In this document: positions 22,721 to 31,244 of the stretch, piece by piece
How the letters are laid out: each line of letters starts with the position of its first letter
How positions within the stretch are numbered: position 1 is the stretch's first letter
Assembly (NCBI RefSeq): GCF_000334915.1
Contig: NZ_AMSF01000027.1
Span: 26,299 to 90,298, forward strand
Direction: 5' to 3'
DNA length: 64,000 nt
DNA from: Dyella ginsengisoli LA-4
GTDB taxonomy: Bacteria > Pseudomonadota > Gammaproteobacteria > Xanthomonadales > Rhodanobacteraceae
Position numbers and translations under genes: made by a program
Notes under the pieces: generated by a model
What the model was told of the DNA's origin: nothing
Database searches by the model: none
Seen by the model: the letters and a program-made list of their open reading frames with translations, nothing else

Positions 22721-23680
22721 ATGAACCCGAACTTCCTCGATTTCGAACAACCGATTGCCGAGCTGGAAGCGAAGATCGAAGAGCTTCGTCACGCCAGCCA
22801 TGGCCAGGCGGTGGACATCGACGAAGAGGTCGTCCGCCTGCGCGAGAAGCTCAAGGTCAAGACCGCAGAGATCTTCCGCAACCTCAATTCGTGGCAGGTG
22901 ACCCAGCTGTCGCGCCACCCGGCGCGGCCGTACACGCTGGACTACATCAGCGCCATCTGCGAGGAGTTCCACGAGCTGGCCGGCGACCGTGCCTTCGCCG
23001 ACGACGCGGCCATCGTGGGCGGCCTGGGCCGCATCAACGGCCGCTCGGTGATGATCATCGGCCACCAGAAGGCACGTGATACCAAGGGCAAGGTGCGCCG
23101 CAACTTCGGCATGCCGCGCCCCGAGGGTTACCGCAAGGCGCTGCGCCTGATGAAGATGGCCGAGCGCTTCGGCCTGCCCATCCTCACCTTCATCGACACC
23201 CCGGGCGCCTACCCCGGCGTCGGTGCCGAGGAGCGCGGCCAGAGCGAGGCAATCGCCCGCAACCTGCTGGAAATGGCCGAGCTGAAGGTCCCGGTGGTGT
23301 GCACGGTGATCGGCGAAGGCGGCTCCGGCGGCGCGCTGGCGATCGGCGTGGGCGACGCGGTGATCATGCTGCAGTACTCGATCTATTCGGTGATCTCGCC
23401 GGAAGGCTGCGCCTCGATCCTGTGGAAGAGCCAGGACAAGGTCCGCGACGCGGCAGATGCGATGGGCGTGACCGCCCCGCGCCTGCTCGAGCTGGGCCTG
23501 GTCGACAAGGTGGTGCGCGAGCCACTGGGCGGCGCGCACCGCAACCCGCACTCGATGGCGATCCGCCTCAAGGCCGTGCTGCTGAACGAGCTGGACCGGC
23601 TCGAGGCGATGAACGTGCCCGACCTGCTGGCGCGTCGCTACCAGCGCCTGCGCGGTTACGGCGCCTACGCCGAGGCCTGA
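22721..23680 (+). CDS. accA: Acetyl-CoA carboxylase carboxyltransferase subunit alpha
   Basis: With AccD, transfers carboxyl from biotin to acetyl-CoA to give malonyl-CoA, the first step of fatty-acid synthesis. The 319 residues have the usual helical N-terminus ([17 protein letters not shown]), then the crotonase-like core with [32 protein letters not shown] and [15 protein letters not shown]. The ATG giving [10 protein letters not shown] is the standard start and lies behind a TATACT box. It directly follows dnaE, as in E. coli, but is separated from it by a repeat element. Confidence 0.98.
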   Translation: MNPNFLDFEQPIAELEAKIEELRHASHGQAVDIDEEVVRLREKLKVKTAEIFRNLNSWQVTQLSRHPARPYTLDYISAICEEFHELAGDRAFADDAAIVGGLGRINGRSVMIIGHQKARDTKGKVRRNFGMPRPEGYRKALRLMKMAERFGLPILTFIDTPGAYPGVGAEERGQSEAIARNLLEMAELKVPVVCTVIGEGGSGGALAIGVGDAVIMLQYSIYSVISPEGCASILWKSQDKVRDAADAMGVTAPRLLELGLVDKVVREPLGGAHRNPHSMAIRLKAVLLNELDRLEAMNVPDLLARRYQRLRGYGAYAEA

Positions 23681-23743
23681 TCCCCGAGCTGCGTGGCTGC
23701 TATCGTCGGGCGCGAACGGAATCGCCGCACGACGAGGACCGCC

Positions 23744-23923
23744 ATGCGCCGCATCGCTCTCTCCACGACGCTCGCACTGCTTGCGCCTGTCGCCCTGGCC
23801 ACAAGCACGCCGCCGATCACCACGCCCGCGGCGCTGGCCCATTACCTGCGCGACACGCCGATCGAACGCTCGCGGCTGGGCGCGCTGCGCCACGAACTGG
23901 AGCGCGCCGGCGTCAGCTACTGA
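23744..23923 (+). CDS. Small secreted hypothetical protein (59 aa)
   Basis: Unrecognised. The ATG has GAGGA about 6 nt upstream. Residues 1-20 look like a signal peptide (MRRIALSTTLALLAPVALA, with a likely cut after ALA); the mature part of about 40 residues begins TSTPPITTPAALAHYL and ends HELERAGVSY. If exported it is a very small periplasmic protein. It follows accA by 63 bp and precedes the NYN gene by 58 bp, all in the same direction. The ribosome site and signal peptide support coding; the function is unknown. Confidence 0.55.
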   Translation: MRRIALSTTLALLAPVALATSTPPITTPAALAHYLRDTPIERSRLGALRHELERAGVSY

Positions 23924-23981
23924 CCCGGACCCTCCGCCGCTCTGCCATGATGGGGACTGGCTCGCCCAGGGAATCTTCGCC

Positions 23982-24716
23982 ATGGCCAACACCCCATCCG
24001 ACCGCCTCGCCGTCCTGATCGACGCCGACAACGCCCAGCCGGCCATCGTCGAGGGCCTGCTGGCGGAGATCGCCAAGTACGGCACCGCGCACGCCAAGCG
24101 CATCTACGGCGACTGGACCGGCTCGCACCTGAAGGGCTGGAAGGAAACGCTGCTGACCTACTCGATCCAGCCGATCCAGCAGTTCGGCTACACCCGCGGC
24201 AAGAACGCCACCGACTCGGCGATGATCATCGATGCGATGGACCTGCTCTACACCGGGCGCTTCGACGGCTTCTGCATCGTCTCCAGCGACAGCGACTTCA
24301 CCCGGCTGGCCGCGCGCATCCGCGAGTCCGGGCTCACCGTGTACGGCTTCGGCGAGAAGAAGACGCCCGAACCCTTCGTCGCCGCCTGCGACAAGTTCAT
24401 CTACACCGAACTGCTGGTGGAGAAGCCGGAGGACGAGGCGCCGGCCAAGCGCCTGTCGCAGGCCCAGCTCAAGGGCGACGCGCGGCTGGTCGGGCTGCTG
24501 CGCAACGCCATCGACGCGGTGTCCGACGACAGCGGCTGGGCGCACCTGGGCGCGATCGGCTCGTCGGTGGCCAAGCAGGCGCCGGAGTTCGACCCGCGCA
24601 ACTACGGCTACCGCAAGCTGAGCGAGCTGGTCGACGCGATCGGCCTGTTCGAGATCGACCCGCGCGGCGACGGTGCCACCCGCACGCTCTACGTGCGCGA
24701 CAAGCGGCGCAAATAG
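23982..24716 (+). CDS. NYN-domain RNase-like protein with C-terminal OST-HTH/LOTUS domain
   Basis: The 244 residues have a PIN-like NYN nuclease domain (about 1-145): LIDADNAQPAIVE, KNATDSAMIIDAMDLL and SSDSDFTRLAARI carry the conserved acidic residues expected to hold a metal ion. The C-terminal 75 residues (LVGLLRNAIDAVSDDSGWAHLGAIGS...) match an OST-HTH/LOTUS winged-helix RNA-binding domain. This two-domain layout (DUF88/LabA type) is widespread in bacteria and is presumed to act on RNA; the substrate is unknown. The start ATG has a weak AGGG upstream. Confidence 0.8.
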   Translation: MANTPSDRLAVLIDADNAQPAIVEGLLAEIAKYGTAHAKRIYGDWTGSHLKGWKETLLTYSIQPIQQFGYTRGKNATDSAMIIDAMDLLYTGRFDGFCIVSSDSDFTRLAARIRESGLTVYGFGEKKTPEPFVAACDKFIYTELLVEKPEDEAPAKRLSQAQLKGDARLVGLLRNAIDAVSDDSGWAHLGAIGSSVAKQAPEFDPRNYGYRKLSELVDAIGLFEIDPRGDGATRTLYVRDKRRK

Positions 24717-24739
24717 CCCCGCGCCGCCGCGCAGCGGGC

Positions 24740-26071
24740 GTGACCGTGGCGGCCGCCCTAGACTGTGCGCCTCCCCGGCCACAACGCATCGTCTTGTCTC
24801 ACTCGCTGACCGAACACCTGCTTGCCCGGCTGGCCGACGCGCCGGCAGATGGCCTGTGCGTGGCCTTCAGCGGTGGCCCGGACTCCTCGGCGTTGCTGCA
24901 TGCGCTGGCCTCGCTGCCACGCGGCCGGCCACTGCGCGCCCTGCATGTCGACCACGGGCTGCATCCGGACAGCGCACGGTGGGCCGAACACGCCGTGGCG
25001 TTCTGTGCGGCGCTCGATGTCGCCTGCACGGTGCTGCGCGTCTCGGTGGACCTGGATGCCGGCCTCGGGATGGAAGGTGCGGCACGCGAAGCCCGCTACG
25101 CCGCACTGGCCGCCGCGCTGCAGCCGGGCGAGCAGCTACTCACCGCCCATCATCGCGACGACCAGGTCGAGACGGTGTTGCTGAAACTGCTGCGAGGCGC
25201 CGGCCCGGAAGGCCTGGGTGGCATGCGCGAGCGGCGGCCACTGGGTGCCGGCACACTGTGGCGCCCCCTGCTCGACCTGCCCCGCCAGGCCTTGCAGACC
25301 TATGTGCAGAGCCACGCTCTGACCTGCCTCGACGATCCGGCCAACCTCGATCCGCGACTCGCCAGGCATGCGCTTCGCCACGAGATCCTGCCGCGTCTGG
25401 CCCGGCACTGGCCGCACGTCGCCGACTCGATCACCCGCAGCGCCACGCTGTGCCGGGATGCCGCCGACGCCCTGCGCACCGCCTGGGTGGTCGCTCTCGA
25501 CAGGCTGCACGACCACGCCACCGGCAGCTTGCACGCCGCCGGCTGGCGCGACCTCGCCCCCGGCCTGCGCGAGCCGCTGCTCGATCACTGGCTGCACGGT
25601 CGTGGCCTGCCCGCGCCCACCAGCGGCCAGCGCGCGCAGATCCTTCGCCAGATCGACGCCCGTGACGGCCGCGTCCCCTGCATCCGCTGGCCCGGTGCCG
25701 AACTGCACGTTTGGCGCGGGCGCCTGTGGGCCCTGCCACCGGCACCGCCGTTCGCCCCGGACTGGCAGGCGTGCTGGCGCGGCGGCGTGCTGGCCCTGCC
25801 GGATGGCGGCTCGCTGCACCTCGACCGCACGCTGGACGCTCCGCTCACGGTCCGCCTGCGTCGGGGCGGCGAACGCCTCAAGCCGGCCGGCGACCCGCAC
25901 ACCCGCGAGCTGCGCGACCTGTTCCAGGCCGGCGCCTTGCCCCCGTGGCAACGCCTGGCCTGCCCGCTGGTCTGGGAGGGCGACGCACTCGTGGCCGTCG
26001 CCGACCGCTGGTTGAGCGACCGCGGCCGGGTGCTGCTCGGCGAAACGCTGCGCTGGGTTCCGGGCCGCTAG
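24740..26071 (+). CDS. tilS: tRNA(Ile)-lysidine synthetase
   Basis: Modifies C34 of tRNA-Ile2 to lysidine, which lets it read AUA codons. About 443 residues: the N-type PP-loop ATPase motif is SGGPDSSALLHAL; the LHVDHGLHPDS and TAHHRDDQVETVLLKLLRGAG segments are typical; the C-terminal substrate-binding domains end with RRGGERLKPAGDPHTRELRDLFQ. The start is uncertain: GTG 24740 gives 18 residues before TTG 24794 (LSHSLTEHL), which would equally suit the family. It lies 23 bp after the NYN gene. Confidence 0.93.
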   Translation: MTVAAALDCAPPRPQRIVLSHSLTEHLLARLADAPADGLCVAFSGGPDSSALLHALASLPRGRPLRALHVDHGLHPDSARWAEHAVAFCAALDVACTVLRVSVDLDAGLGMEGAAREARYAALAAALQPGEQLLTAHHRDDQVETVLLKLLRGAGPEGLGGMRERRPLGAGTLWRPLLDLPRQALQTYVQSHALTCLDDPANLDPRLARHALRHEILPRLARHWPHVADSITRSATLCRDAADALRTAWVVALDRLHDHATGSLHAAGWRDLAPGLREPLLDHWLHGRGLPAPTSGQRAQILRQIDARDGRVPCIRWPGAELHVWRGRLWALPPAPPFAPDWQACWRGGVLALPDGGSLHLDRTLDAPLTVRLRRGGERLKPAGDPHTRELRDLFQAGALPPWQRLACPLVWEGDALVAVADRWLSDRGRVLLGETLRWVPGR

Positions 26072-26160
26072 CGCAAAAGCCCGATACCATGCGGTTTCCA
26101 GGGCGTGCGCGACGCCTTTTCCATTGATTCCCATGCCCCGCTGCGTTAGCGTTGCCGGCC

Positions 26161-26418
26161 ATGGCAAAGACCGTTCCCGCCCCTGCCGATACCGCGCCAG
26201 CCGCCGACTTCGAGCATTCGCTCGACGAGCTCGAACAGCTCGTGGCGAAGATGGAAGGTGGCGACCTCAGCCTGGACGATTCGCTGGCCTCCTTCGAGCG
26301 TGGCATCGGTCTGTACCGCCACTGCCAGCAGGCGCTGGAGAAGGCCGACCTGCGGGTGCGCCTGCTGCTCGACCCCGACGCCCCCGAGAGCGCCGAACCG
26401 TTTGAACCCGAACTCTGA
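26161..26418 (+). CDS. xseB: Exodeoxyribonuclease VII small subunit
   Basis: Small subunit that binds XseA in the ssDNA exonuclease VII. The 85 residues contain the family core [34 protein letters not shown] followed by the second helix [20 protein letters not shown]. The ATG at 26161 is preferred to a TTG 9 bp upstream. Its 3' end overlaps ispA by 17 bp, the arrangement common in proteobacteria. XseA itself is not in this window. Confidence 0.95.
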   Translation: MAKTVPAPADTAPAADFEHSLDELEQLVAKMEGGDLSLDDSLASFERGIGLYRHCQQALEKADLRVRLLLDPDAPESAEPFEPEL

Positions 26419-27292
26419 GCTGAGCCCGGCGCTGCAGGCGCTGATCGATCGCGCCGACCGCGCCCTCGCCGCGGCACTGCCCGCCGAAGACGCCCCGCCC
26501 GCCGAACTGCATCGCGCCATGCGCTACGCCGTGCTCGGCGGCGGCAAGCGGCTGCGTCCGCTGCTGGTCTATGCCGCCGGCCACGCGCTGGGCTGCGACG
26601 ACCCGGCGCTCGACGCGCCGGCCTGCGCGGTGGAATTGATCCACGCCTACTCGCTGGTGCACGACGACCTGCCGGCCATGGACGACGATGCACTGCGCCG
26701 CGGCCGCCCCACCTGCCATATCGTGTTCGGCGAGGCGATGGCGATCCTGGCCGGCGACGCCCTGCAGGCGCTGGCCTTCGAGCTGCTGGCCAAGGCGCCG
26801 GTGGATCCTGCCACCGGCATGGCGATGCAGCGCGCCCTCGGCCGCGCCTGCGGCGCCGAGGGCATGGCCGGGGGCCAGGCGCTGGATCTGTCCGCCGTTG
26901 GCCGCACGCTGTCGCTGGACGAGCTGGAGCACATGCACGCCTGCAAGACCGGCGCGCTGATCCGCGCCTCGGTGCAACTGGGCGCGATGACCGCCGGCGC
27001 GGACATCGCCACCCTGGATGCGCTGGACCGTTACGCCCACGCCGTCGGCCTGGCTTTCCAGGTGCGCGACGACATCCTCGACGTCGAGGGCGAATCGGCG
27101 GTGATCGGCAAGACCGCCGGCAAGGACGCTGCCGCCGACAAGCCCACCTTTCCGTCGATCCTGGGCCTGGATGCCTCGCGCACCCGGCTGGCGCAGCTCA
27201 CCGACGAAGCGCTGGCCGCCGTCTCCGTGCTGGAGTCGCGTGGCGAGCTGCTGATCGAGCTGGCGCGCTACGCGGCCGGTCGCCAGCACTGA
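26402..27292 (+). CDS. ispA: (2E,6E)-farnesyl diphosphate synthase
   Basis: Builds FPP from IPP and DMAPP, feeding uppS and quinone side-chain synthesis. The proposed TTG start gives 296 residues, close to the usual ~299. The first Asp-rich motif is DDLPAMDDD (88-96) and the second is DDILD (in [12 protein letters not shown]); GGGKRLRP binds diphosphate. The only later ATG falls within the conserved region, so the TTG inside xseB is the best start and implies translational coupling. A strong terminator follows within a few bases. Confidence 0.93.
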   Translation: MNPNSELSPALQALIDRADRALAAALPAEDAPPAELHRAMRYAVLGGGKRLRPLLVYAAGHALGCDDPALDAPACAVELIHAYSLVHDDLPAMDDDALRRGRPTCHIVFGEAMAILAGDALQALAFELLAKAPVDPATGMAMQRALGRACGAEGMAGGQALDLSAVGRTLSLDELEHMHACKTGALIRASVQLGAMTAGADIATLDALDRYAHAVGLAFQVRDDILDVEGESAVIGKTAGKDAAADKPTFPSILGLDASRTRLAQLTDEALAAVSVLESRGELLIELARYAAGRQH

Positions 27293-27318
27293 AAAGGGCG
27301 GCCTGCGCCGCCCTTTCC
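27293..27318 (+). terminator. Terminator after ispA
   Basis: AAAGGGCGGC, CTGC loop, GCCGCCCTTT: a 10-bp symmetrical hairpin overlapping the ispA stop region. The A- and T-flanks allow function in both directions, serving ispA and the convergent DUF805 gene. Confidence 0.8.
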
Positions 27319-27341
27319 ATCCCTCCGAGAGACCCTTCGGC

Positions 27342-27701
27342 TCAGCCCGCCTGCTTCGGATCAGGGCCGTACTGGTTGGAGCCCTGGGTACCCTCGAGCA
27401 CCATCAGCACCAGCAGCCAGATCGTGCCGATCAGCGGGATCAGGCCAATCAGGATCCACCAGCCCGATCGATCGGTGTCATGCAGACGGCGCACCGTCAC
27501 GGCGATGCCTGGCAACAGCACCGCCAGCGAATACAGCGAACCCAGCATCCGCAGGTGGATGATCGCCCCGATGACGCCCACCACGATGGCGGCAAGGATG
27601 TTCACCAGGGTGAACATCCAGTACTCCTGGCGCCGCGCACGGCCTTCGAAATCGACGTAGTGATCCTTGATACACGACACGTACCAGTCGAAAAATCCCA
27701 T
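27342..27701 (-). CDS. DUF805 family inner-membrane protein
   Basis: The 119 residues begin MGFFDWYVSCIKDHYVDFEGRARRQEYW, the DUF805 signature (a WY and RxRRxEYW pattern before the first helix), followed by three or four hydrophobic segments and RLHDTDRSGWW with LIPLIGTIW. The family function is unknown. GGGGAGATAGGG precedes the ATG. The tail GSNQYGPDP is typical of the family. It is convergent with ispA across a shared hairpin. Confidence 0.85.
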   Translation of the reverse strand: MGFFDWYVSCIKDHYVDFEGRARRQEYWMFTLVNILAAIVVGVIGAIIHLRMLGSLYSLAVLLPGIAVTVRRLHDTDRSGWWILIGLIPLIGTIWLLVLMVLEGTQGSNQYGPDPKQAG

Positions 27702-27842
27702 CCCTATCTCCCCTTTTTCGATTTGTCTGCCAGTCCCGGTGGCGCTGGCTCCCGATCGGTGTGCGGACCCGTTCGCTGATGGCCCCGCACACCGCACCGC
27801 CGATTCTGGCAGGTTCTCTCATGCCGCTGCTTTGCAGCGGGG

Positions 27843-28283
27843 TTACTTGATAAGACGCAGCGCGAACGGATAGCGGTAGGCCACGCCCTCATTGGCCTTG
27901 ATCGCCGCGATGATGGTGAACACGATCCACACGATCGCGAGTGCCCACAGCAACAGGAAGCCGATCAGCACGAACACCAGGATCCAGCAGATCGCGCCGG
28001 CGATCATCACCGTGATGTTGAAATTCAACGCCTCCTTCGCCTGGTCGTCGACGAAGGGCATGGTGTCCTTCTTCACCAGCCAGATGACCAGCGGCCCCAG
28101 GAAGCAGGCCCAACCTGCGGTGACCAGACCGAGCAAGGCCGACAGGTGGGCGAACATCGCCCATTGACGCTGCTCGGCGGAAGGTCCACCGGCAACCGGC
28201 GGTTCGGATGGCGGCGGATCGCTCGGCGGCGGCGCGGCCGGCGGGGGCGGAGGAGGTACGACGTCTTCGGGGGGAATGCTCAT
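27843..28283 (-). CDS. DUF4870 family membrane protein with Pro-rich N-terminus
   Basis: The 146 residues start with a proline-rich cytoplasmic stretch of about 35 residues (PPPPPPAAPPPSDPPPSEPP), then EQRQWAMFAHLSALLGLV and two more hydrophobic segments with KKDTMPFVDDQAKEALNFN between them, the DUF4870 (Tic20-like) pattern. The function is unknown. Upstream, 95 bp separate it from the end of pmbA in the same direction, so read-through is possible. The DUF805 gene follows 141 bp downstream. Confidence 0.82.
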   Translation of the reverse strand: MSIPPEDVVPPPPPPAAPPPSDPPPSEPPVAGGPSAEQRQWAMFAHLSALLGLVTAGWACFLGPLVIWLVKKDTMPFVDDQAKEALNFNITVMIAGAICWILVFVLIGFLLLWALAIVWIVFTIIAAIKANEGVAYRYPFALRLIK

Positions 28284-28378
28284 GGCCTGACCCTCGGTAG
28301 TGGCAAAGCATCGCGCGACGCGGCGATGTCCTGTCGATGCTACCGCGAGCGCAGACTTTTGCGCAGGGGACCGATCGG

Positions 28379-29746
28379 CTATTCGCCGGCAACGGTCATG
28401 CGATCGAGCAGGATAGAGCCGGTCAGGATGTGCGAACGCGGATCCACATCCGACCCCACCGCCACGATGCCGGCGAACATGTCGCGCAGGTTGGCCGCAA
28501 TGGTGATTTCCTCGACCGGGAACGCGATCGCACCGTTCTCCACCCAGAACCCCGAAGCGCCGCGCGAGTAATCGCCGGTGGTGGTGTTGACGCCCTGCCC
28601 CATCAGCTCGGTGACCAGCAGACCGGTACCCAGGCGCGCCAGCATGCCGGCGAAGTCGCTGGCCTCGCCGTCGCTGCTGCCTGGCGTGACGACCAGATTG
28701 TGGATGCCGCCGGCATTGCCGGTGGTGGTCAGGCCAAGCTTGCGGGCGGAGTAACTGCCGAGAACATAGCGCGCCAGGATGCCATCCTCGACCAGTGCGC
28801 TGTCGCGGGTGGCCACGCCCTCGGCATCGAACGCGCCGGAAGCCTGACCGCCGCGCAGCAGCGGCCGCTCGACGATCTGTATCCACGCCGGCATCACCGG
28901 CTTGCCGGCGTGGTCGACGAGGAAACTGGAACGCCGGTAGAGCGCCCCGCCGCTGACCGCGCTGACCAGGTGACCGACCAGTCCGCGCGCCAGCTCCGAC
29001 GCGAACAGTACCGGGCACTGCCGTGTGGACAGGCTGCGCGCACCCAGGCGGGCCAGGGTGCGCTCGGCGGCCTTGTCGCCCAGCGCCTTCGCGTCCATGA
29101 ACTTCGCCGCGTCGCGCACGCTGTCGTACCAGTAGTCGCGCTGCATGCCGGCCTCGTCGCCGGCGATCAGCGACAACGAGATCGAGTGCCGGGTGCCGCG
29201 CTCGCGACCGACGAAACCGTGCGAGTTGGCGTACACCGACAGGCTCTCGCCCATCTGCACGCCTGCGCCGTCGGAATTGCTGATGCCGGCGTGGGCGCGC
29301 CCGGCGTCCTCGATCCGCTGGCCCAGCGCGATCGCGCCGGCGGTGTCGATCGACCACGGATGCCACAGGTCCAGGTCGGGGAACTCGGTGGCCATCAGCG
29401 CCGCATCGGCGAGACCGGCCGCCGGGTCCTCCTCGGTGTAGCGGGCGATCGCGCAGGCCTGGTCCAGGGTGGCCTGGATCGAGTCCGGATTCAGGTCGGC
29501 GGTACTGGCCGAGCCCTTGCGCTGGCCGAAGTACACGGTGAGGCCGAAACCGCGGTCGCGGGTGTGCTCGACCGTTTCCACCTCACCCAGCCGCACGTTC
29601 ACGCTCAGGCCCGTGTCGATGCTGGCGGCCACCTCGGCCTGGCTGGCCCCGGCGGCGCGCGCGCGGCGGATCACGTCCTGCGCCAGATCGGCCAGACGGT
29701 CCAGTTCCTCGCGGCTGTGGTCGGGATGGGGAGTGATGTCGCTCAC
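28379..29746 (-). CDS. pmbA: Metalloprotease PmbA (TldE)
   Basis: Partner of TldD in the TldD/TldE peptidase, which trims microcin B17 leader and degrades CcdA in E. coli. The 455 residues show RDRGFGLTVYFGQRKGSAST near the N-terminus and GLTTTGNAGGIHNL and NTTTGDYSRGASGFWVENG in the C-terminal half; TldE lacks the HExxxH site, and none is seen here. I chose the GTG giving VSDITPHPD, which has AGGA upstream; an in-frame ATG 21 codons earlier has no such site. It is divergent from the DUF1653/darP pair, as yjgA-pmbA is in E. coli. Confidence 0.93.
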   Translation of the reverse strand: MSDITPHPDHSREELDRLADLAQDVIRRARAAGASQAEVAASIDTGLSVNVRLGEVETVEHTRDRGFGLTVYFGQRKGSASTADLNPDSIQATLDQACAIARYTEEDPAAGLADAALMATEFPDLDLWHPWSIDTAGAIALGQRIEDAGRAHAGISNSDGAGVQMGESLSVYANSHGFVGRERGTRHSISLSLIAGDEAGMQRDYWYDSVRDAAKFMDAKALGDKAAERTLARLGARSLSTRQCPVLFASELARGLVGHLVSAVSGGALYRRSSFLVDHAGKPVMPAWIQIVERPLLRGGQASGAFDAEGVATRDSALVEDGILARYVLGSYSARKLGLTTTGNAGGIHNLVVTPGSSDGEASDFAGMLARLGTGLLVTELMGQGVNTTTGDYSRGASGFWVENGAIAFPVEEITIAANLRDMFAGIVAVGSDVDPRSHILTGSILLDRMTVAGE

Positions 29747-29865
29747 GTGGGATTCCTGCAGGGTGGACGGGTAGAATGGACGACCCGCGCCGCCCAGCTC
29801 CCAGACATGGGGCCTGCCGGCCGGCATGAAAAGAGCGTGCCAGTCTGGCCGCTGTGGAGAGTCCC

Positions 29866-30126
29866 ATGCAACCAGCCGCCGGTATCTACCGCCACTACAA
29901 GGGCCAGCGCTATCGCGTGCTGGGCACCGCCCGCCACAGCGAGACGATGGAGCCACTGGTGGTCTACCAGGCGCTGTACGGCGAACGCGGCCTGTGGGTG
30001 CGCCCGGCAGCCATGTTCTGCGAAACGGTGGAGCTGGAGGGCGAGCCGATTCCGCGCTTTGCGCTGGAGCAGGCCGACGACAGCGATCCTCTCCTTCTCG
30101 CCATCCCACCGGAAACCAGCCCGTGA
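29866..30126 (+). CDS. DUF1653 domain protein
   Basis: The 86 residues contain YRHYKGQRYRVLGTARHSETMEPLVVYQALYGERGLWVRP, the whole DUF1653 domain (YRHYKG...VxYxxLY...WxRP). It is a small soluble protein of unknown function. The ATG has GGAG at 29856 upstream; an in-frame GTG 4 codons earlier is possible. Its stop overlaps the darP GTG start (GTGA), so the two are translated together. Confidence 0.85.
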   Translation: MQPAAGIYRHYKGQRYRVLGTARHSETMEPLVVYQALYGERGLWVRPAAMFCETVELEGEPIPRFALEQADDSDPLLLAIPPETSP

Positions 30127-30686
30127 GTCCCAGCCGAAGCCGCAGCCAGTACGAACTGGACGAAAACGAATACGGCCCCAGCCGCACCCAGCAGCGGCGC
30201 GACGCGCTGGCGGTGCTCACGCTGGCCACGCAACTGGTGGAAATGATCCCGTCCAGGCTGGCCAAGCTGGAGCTGCCGGACGACGTGCGCGACGAGATCG
30301 CCAACGTGCGGAAGATCACCTCGCACATCGCACGCAAGCGCCAGCTCGGCTTCCTCGCCAAGCTGATGCGCCGTCACGACGAATCCACCTTCGACGCGGT
30401 GCGCGCCGCGCTGGGCGAAAACCGCGACAAGCAGCGCCAGGAGACAGCGGCGATGCATCGGATGGAATCGCTGCGCGAACGCCTGCTCGGCGACGAGGGC
30501 GATGTCGCCCTGTCCGAGCTGGCCGAACGGCATCCGACACTCGACCGCCAGCACCTGCGCTCGCTGGTGCGCCAGGCGCGCATCGAGAAAAACACGCCGA
30601 ACAAGCCGCCGCGCGCCTATCGCGAGATCTTCCAGGTGCTCAAGGCGCTGGAAGAAGTCGATGTCGACGAGGACTCAGCCGGCTGA
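30123..30686 (+). CDS. darP: Ribosome-associated protein DarP (YjgA, DUF615)
   Basis: Dual-action ribosomal assembly protein that binds late 50S precursors near the peptidyl-transferase centre. The 187 residues have the family pattern: an acidic start (YELDENEYGPSRTQQRRDA), LAKLELPDDVRDEI, ARKRQLGFLAKLMRR, and HLRSLVRQARIEKNTPNKPPRAYREIFQ near the end. It starts with GTG overlapping the DUF1653 stop. Next to pmbA its place is conserved with E. coli. Confidence 0.92.
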   Translation: MSPSRSRSQYELDENEYGPSRTQQRRDALAVLTLATQLVEMIPSRLAKLELPDDVRDEIANVRKITSHIARKRQLGFLAKLMRRHDESTFDAVRAALGENRDKQRQETAAMHRMESLRERLLGDEGDVALSELAERHPTLDRQHLRSLVRQARIEKNTPNKPPRAYREIFQVLKALEEVDVDEDSAG

Positions 30687-30724
30687 CCGGGCGACGCCGC
30701 AAGGGTGCCCTCGGCGCCCGCGGT

Positions 30725-31162
30725 TCAGAAGTCGGCGGAACGATCCATGGCGTCCGCGTCGCCGTCGTGAAGCGCCATGTCCCGGACATTCTTCTGCACG
30801 GCCACCGCGGCAAACAGGCTGAGCAGGAACGCCATGGCGTAGAAGCCCTTCTCGCTGAGGCCGAGGGTGGCGTTCCACAGCCCGACCACCAGCAGCACGA
30901 TGGCGATGCCGAGCGAGACCCAGCACAGGCCGAAGTACAGGCCCGTCACACGCAGTCCCTCCAGCCGATCGCGTACCGATTTCTGCAGCGATACCGCTGA
31001 AAACAGCCCGTACAGCAGCAGGGTCAGGTAGTAGCCCTTTTCGTTGAGCGCCATCTGGGCATTCCACAGCCCGATGAGATAGGACAGCGAGCCAACCATC
31101 AGGGCCAGCCAGGAAGCACCGACGAAGGCCGCCGTCGGGCGTTGGGTCTGCGGAACCGGCAT
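30725..31162 (-). CDS. YiaA/YiaB family inner-membrane protein
   Basis: The 145 residues consist of two similar halves, each with two membrane helices: ALMVGSLSYLIGLWNAQMALNEKGYYLTLLLYGLFSAVSLQKSVRDR and the matching IAIVLLVVGLWNATLGLSEKGFYAMAFLLSLFAAVAVQKNVRD. GLWNA...L-EKG-Y/F and LQK-VRD are the YiaAB hallmarks. The function is unknown. AAGGAG lies 7 nt before the ATG; a GTG two codons upstream is too close to it. It lies convergent with darP. Confidence 0.85.
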   Translation of the reverse strand: MPVPQTQRPTAAFVGASWLALMVGSLSYLIGLWNAQMALNEKGYYLTLLLYGLFSAVSLQKSVRDRLEGLRVTGLYFGLCWVSLGIAIVLLVVGLWNATLGLSEKGFYAMAFLLSLFAAVAVQKNVRDMALHDGDADAMDRSADF

Positions 31163-31244
31163 GCTCACTCTCCTTAGATCGCATGGAAGGCGCCGCTACT
31201 CTAGCAGCGCTGCGCCGGTGGTTGCGGCCGGAAGAGCCGCCGGC

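Noticed and set aside
28337..31000. An 887-codon plus-strand frame crossing pmbA, darP and yiaA
   Set aside because: It runs through known genes in another frame and includes intergenic promoter sequence.
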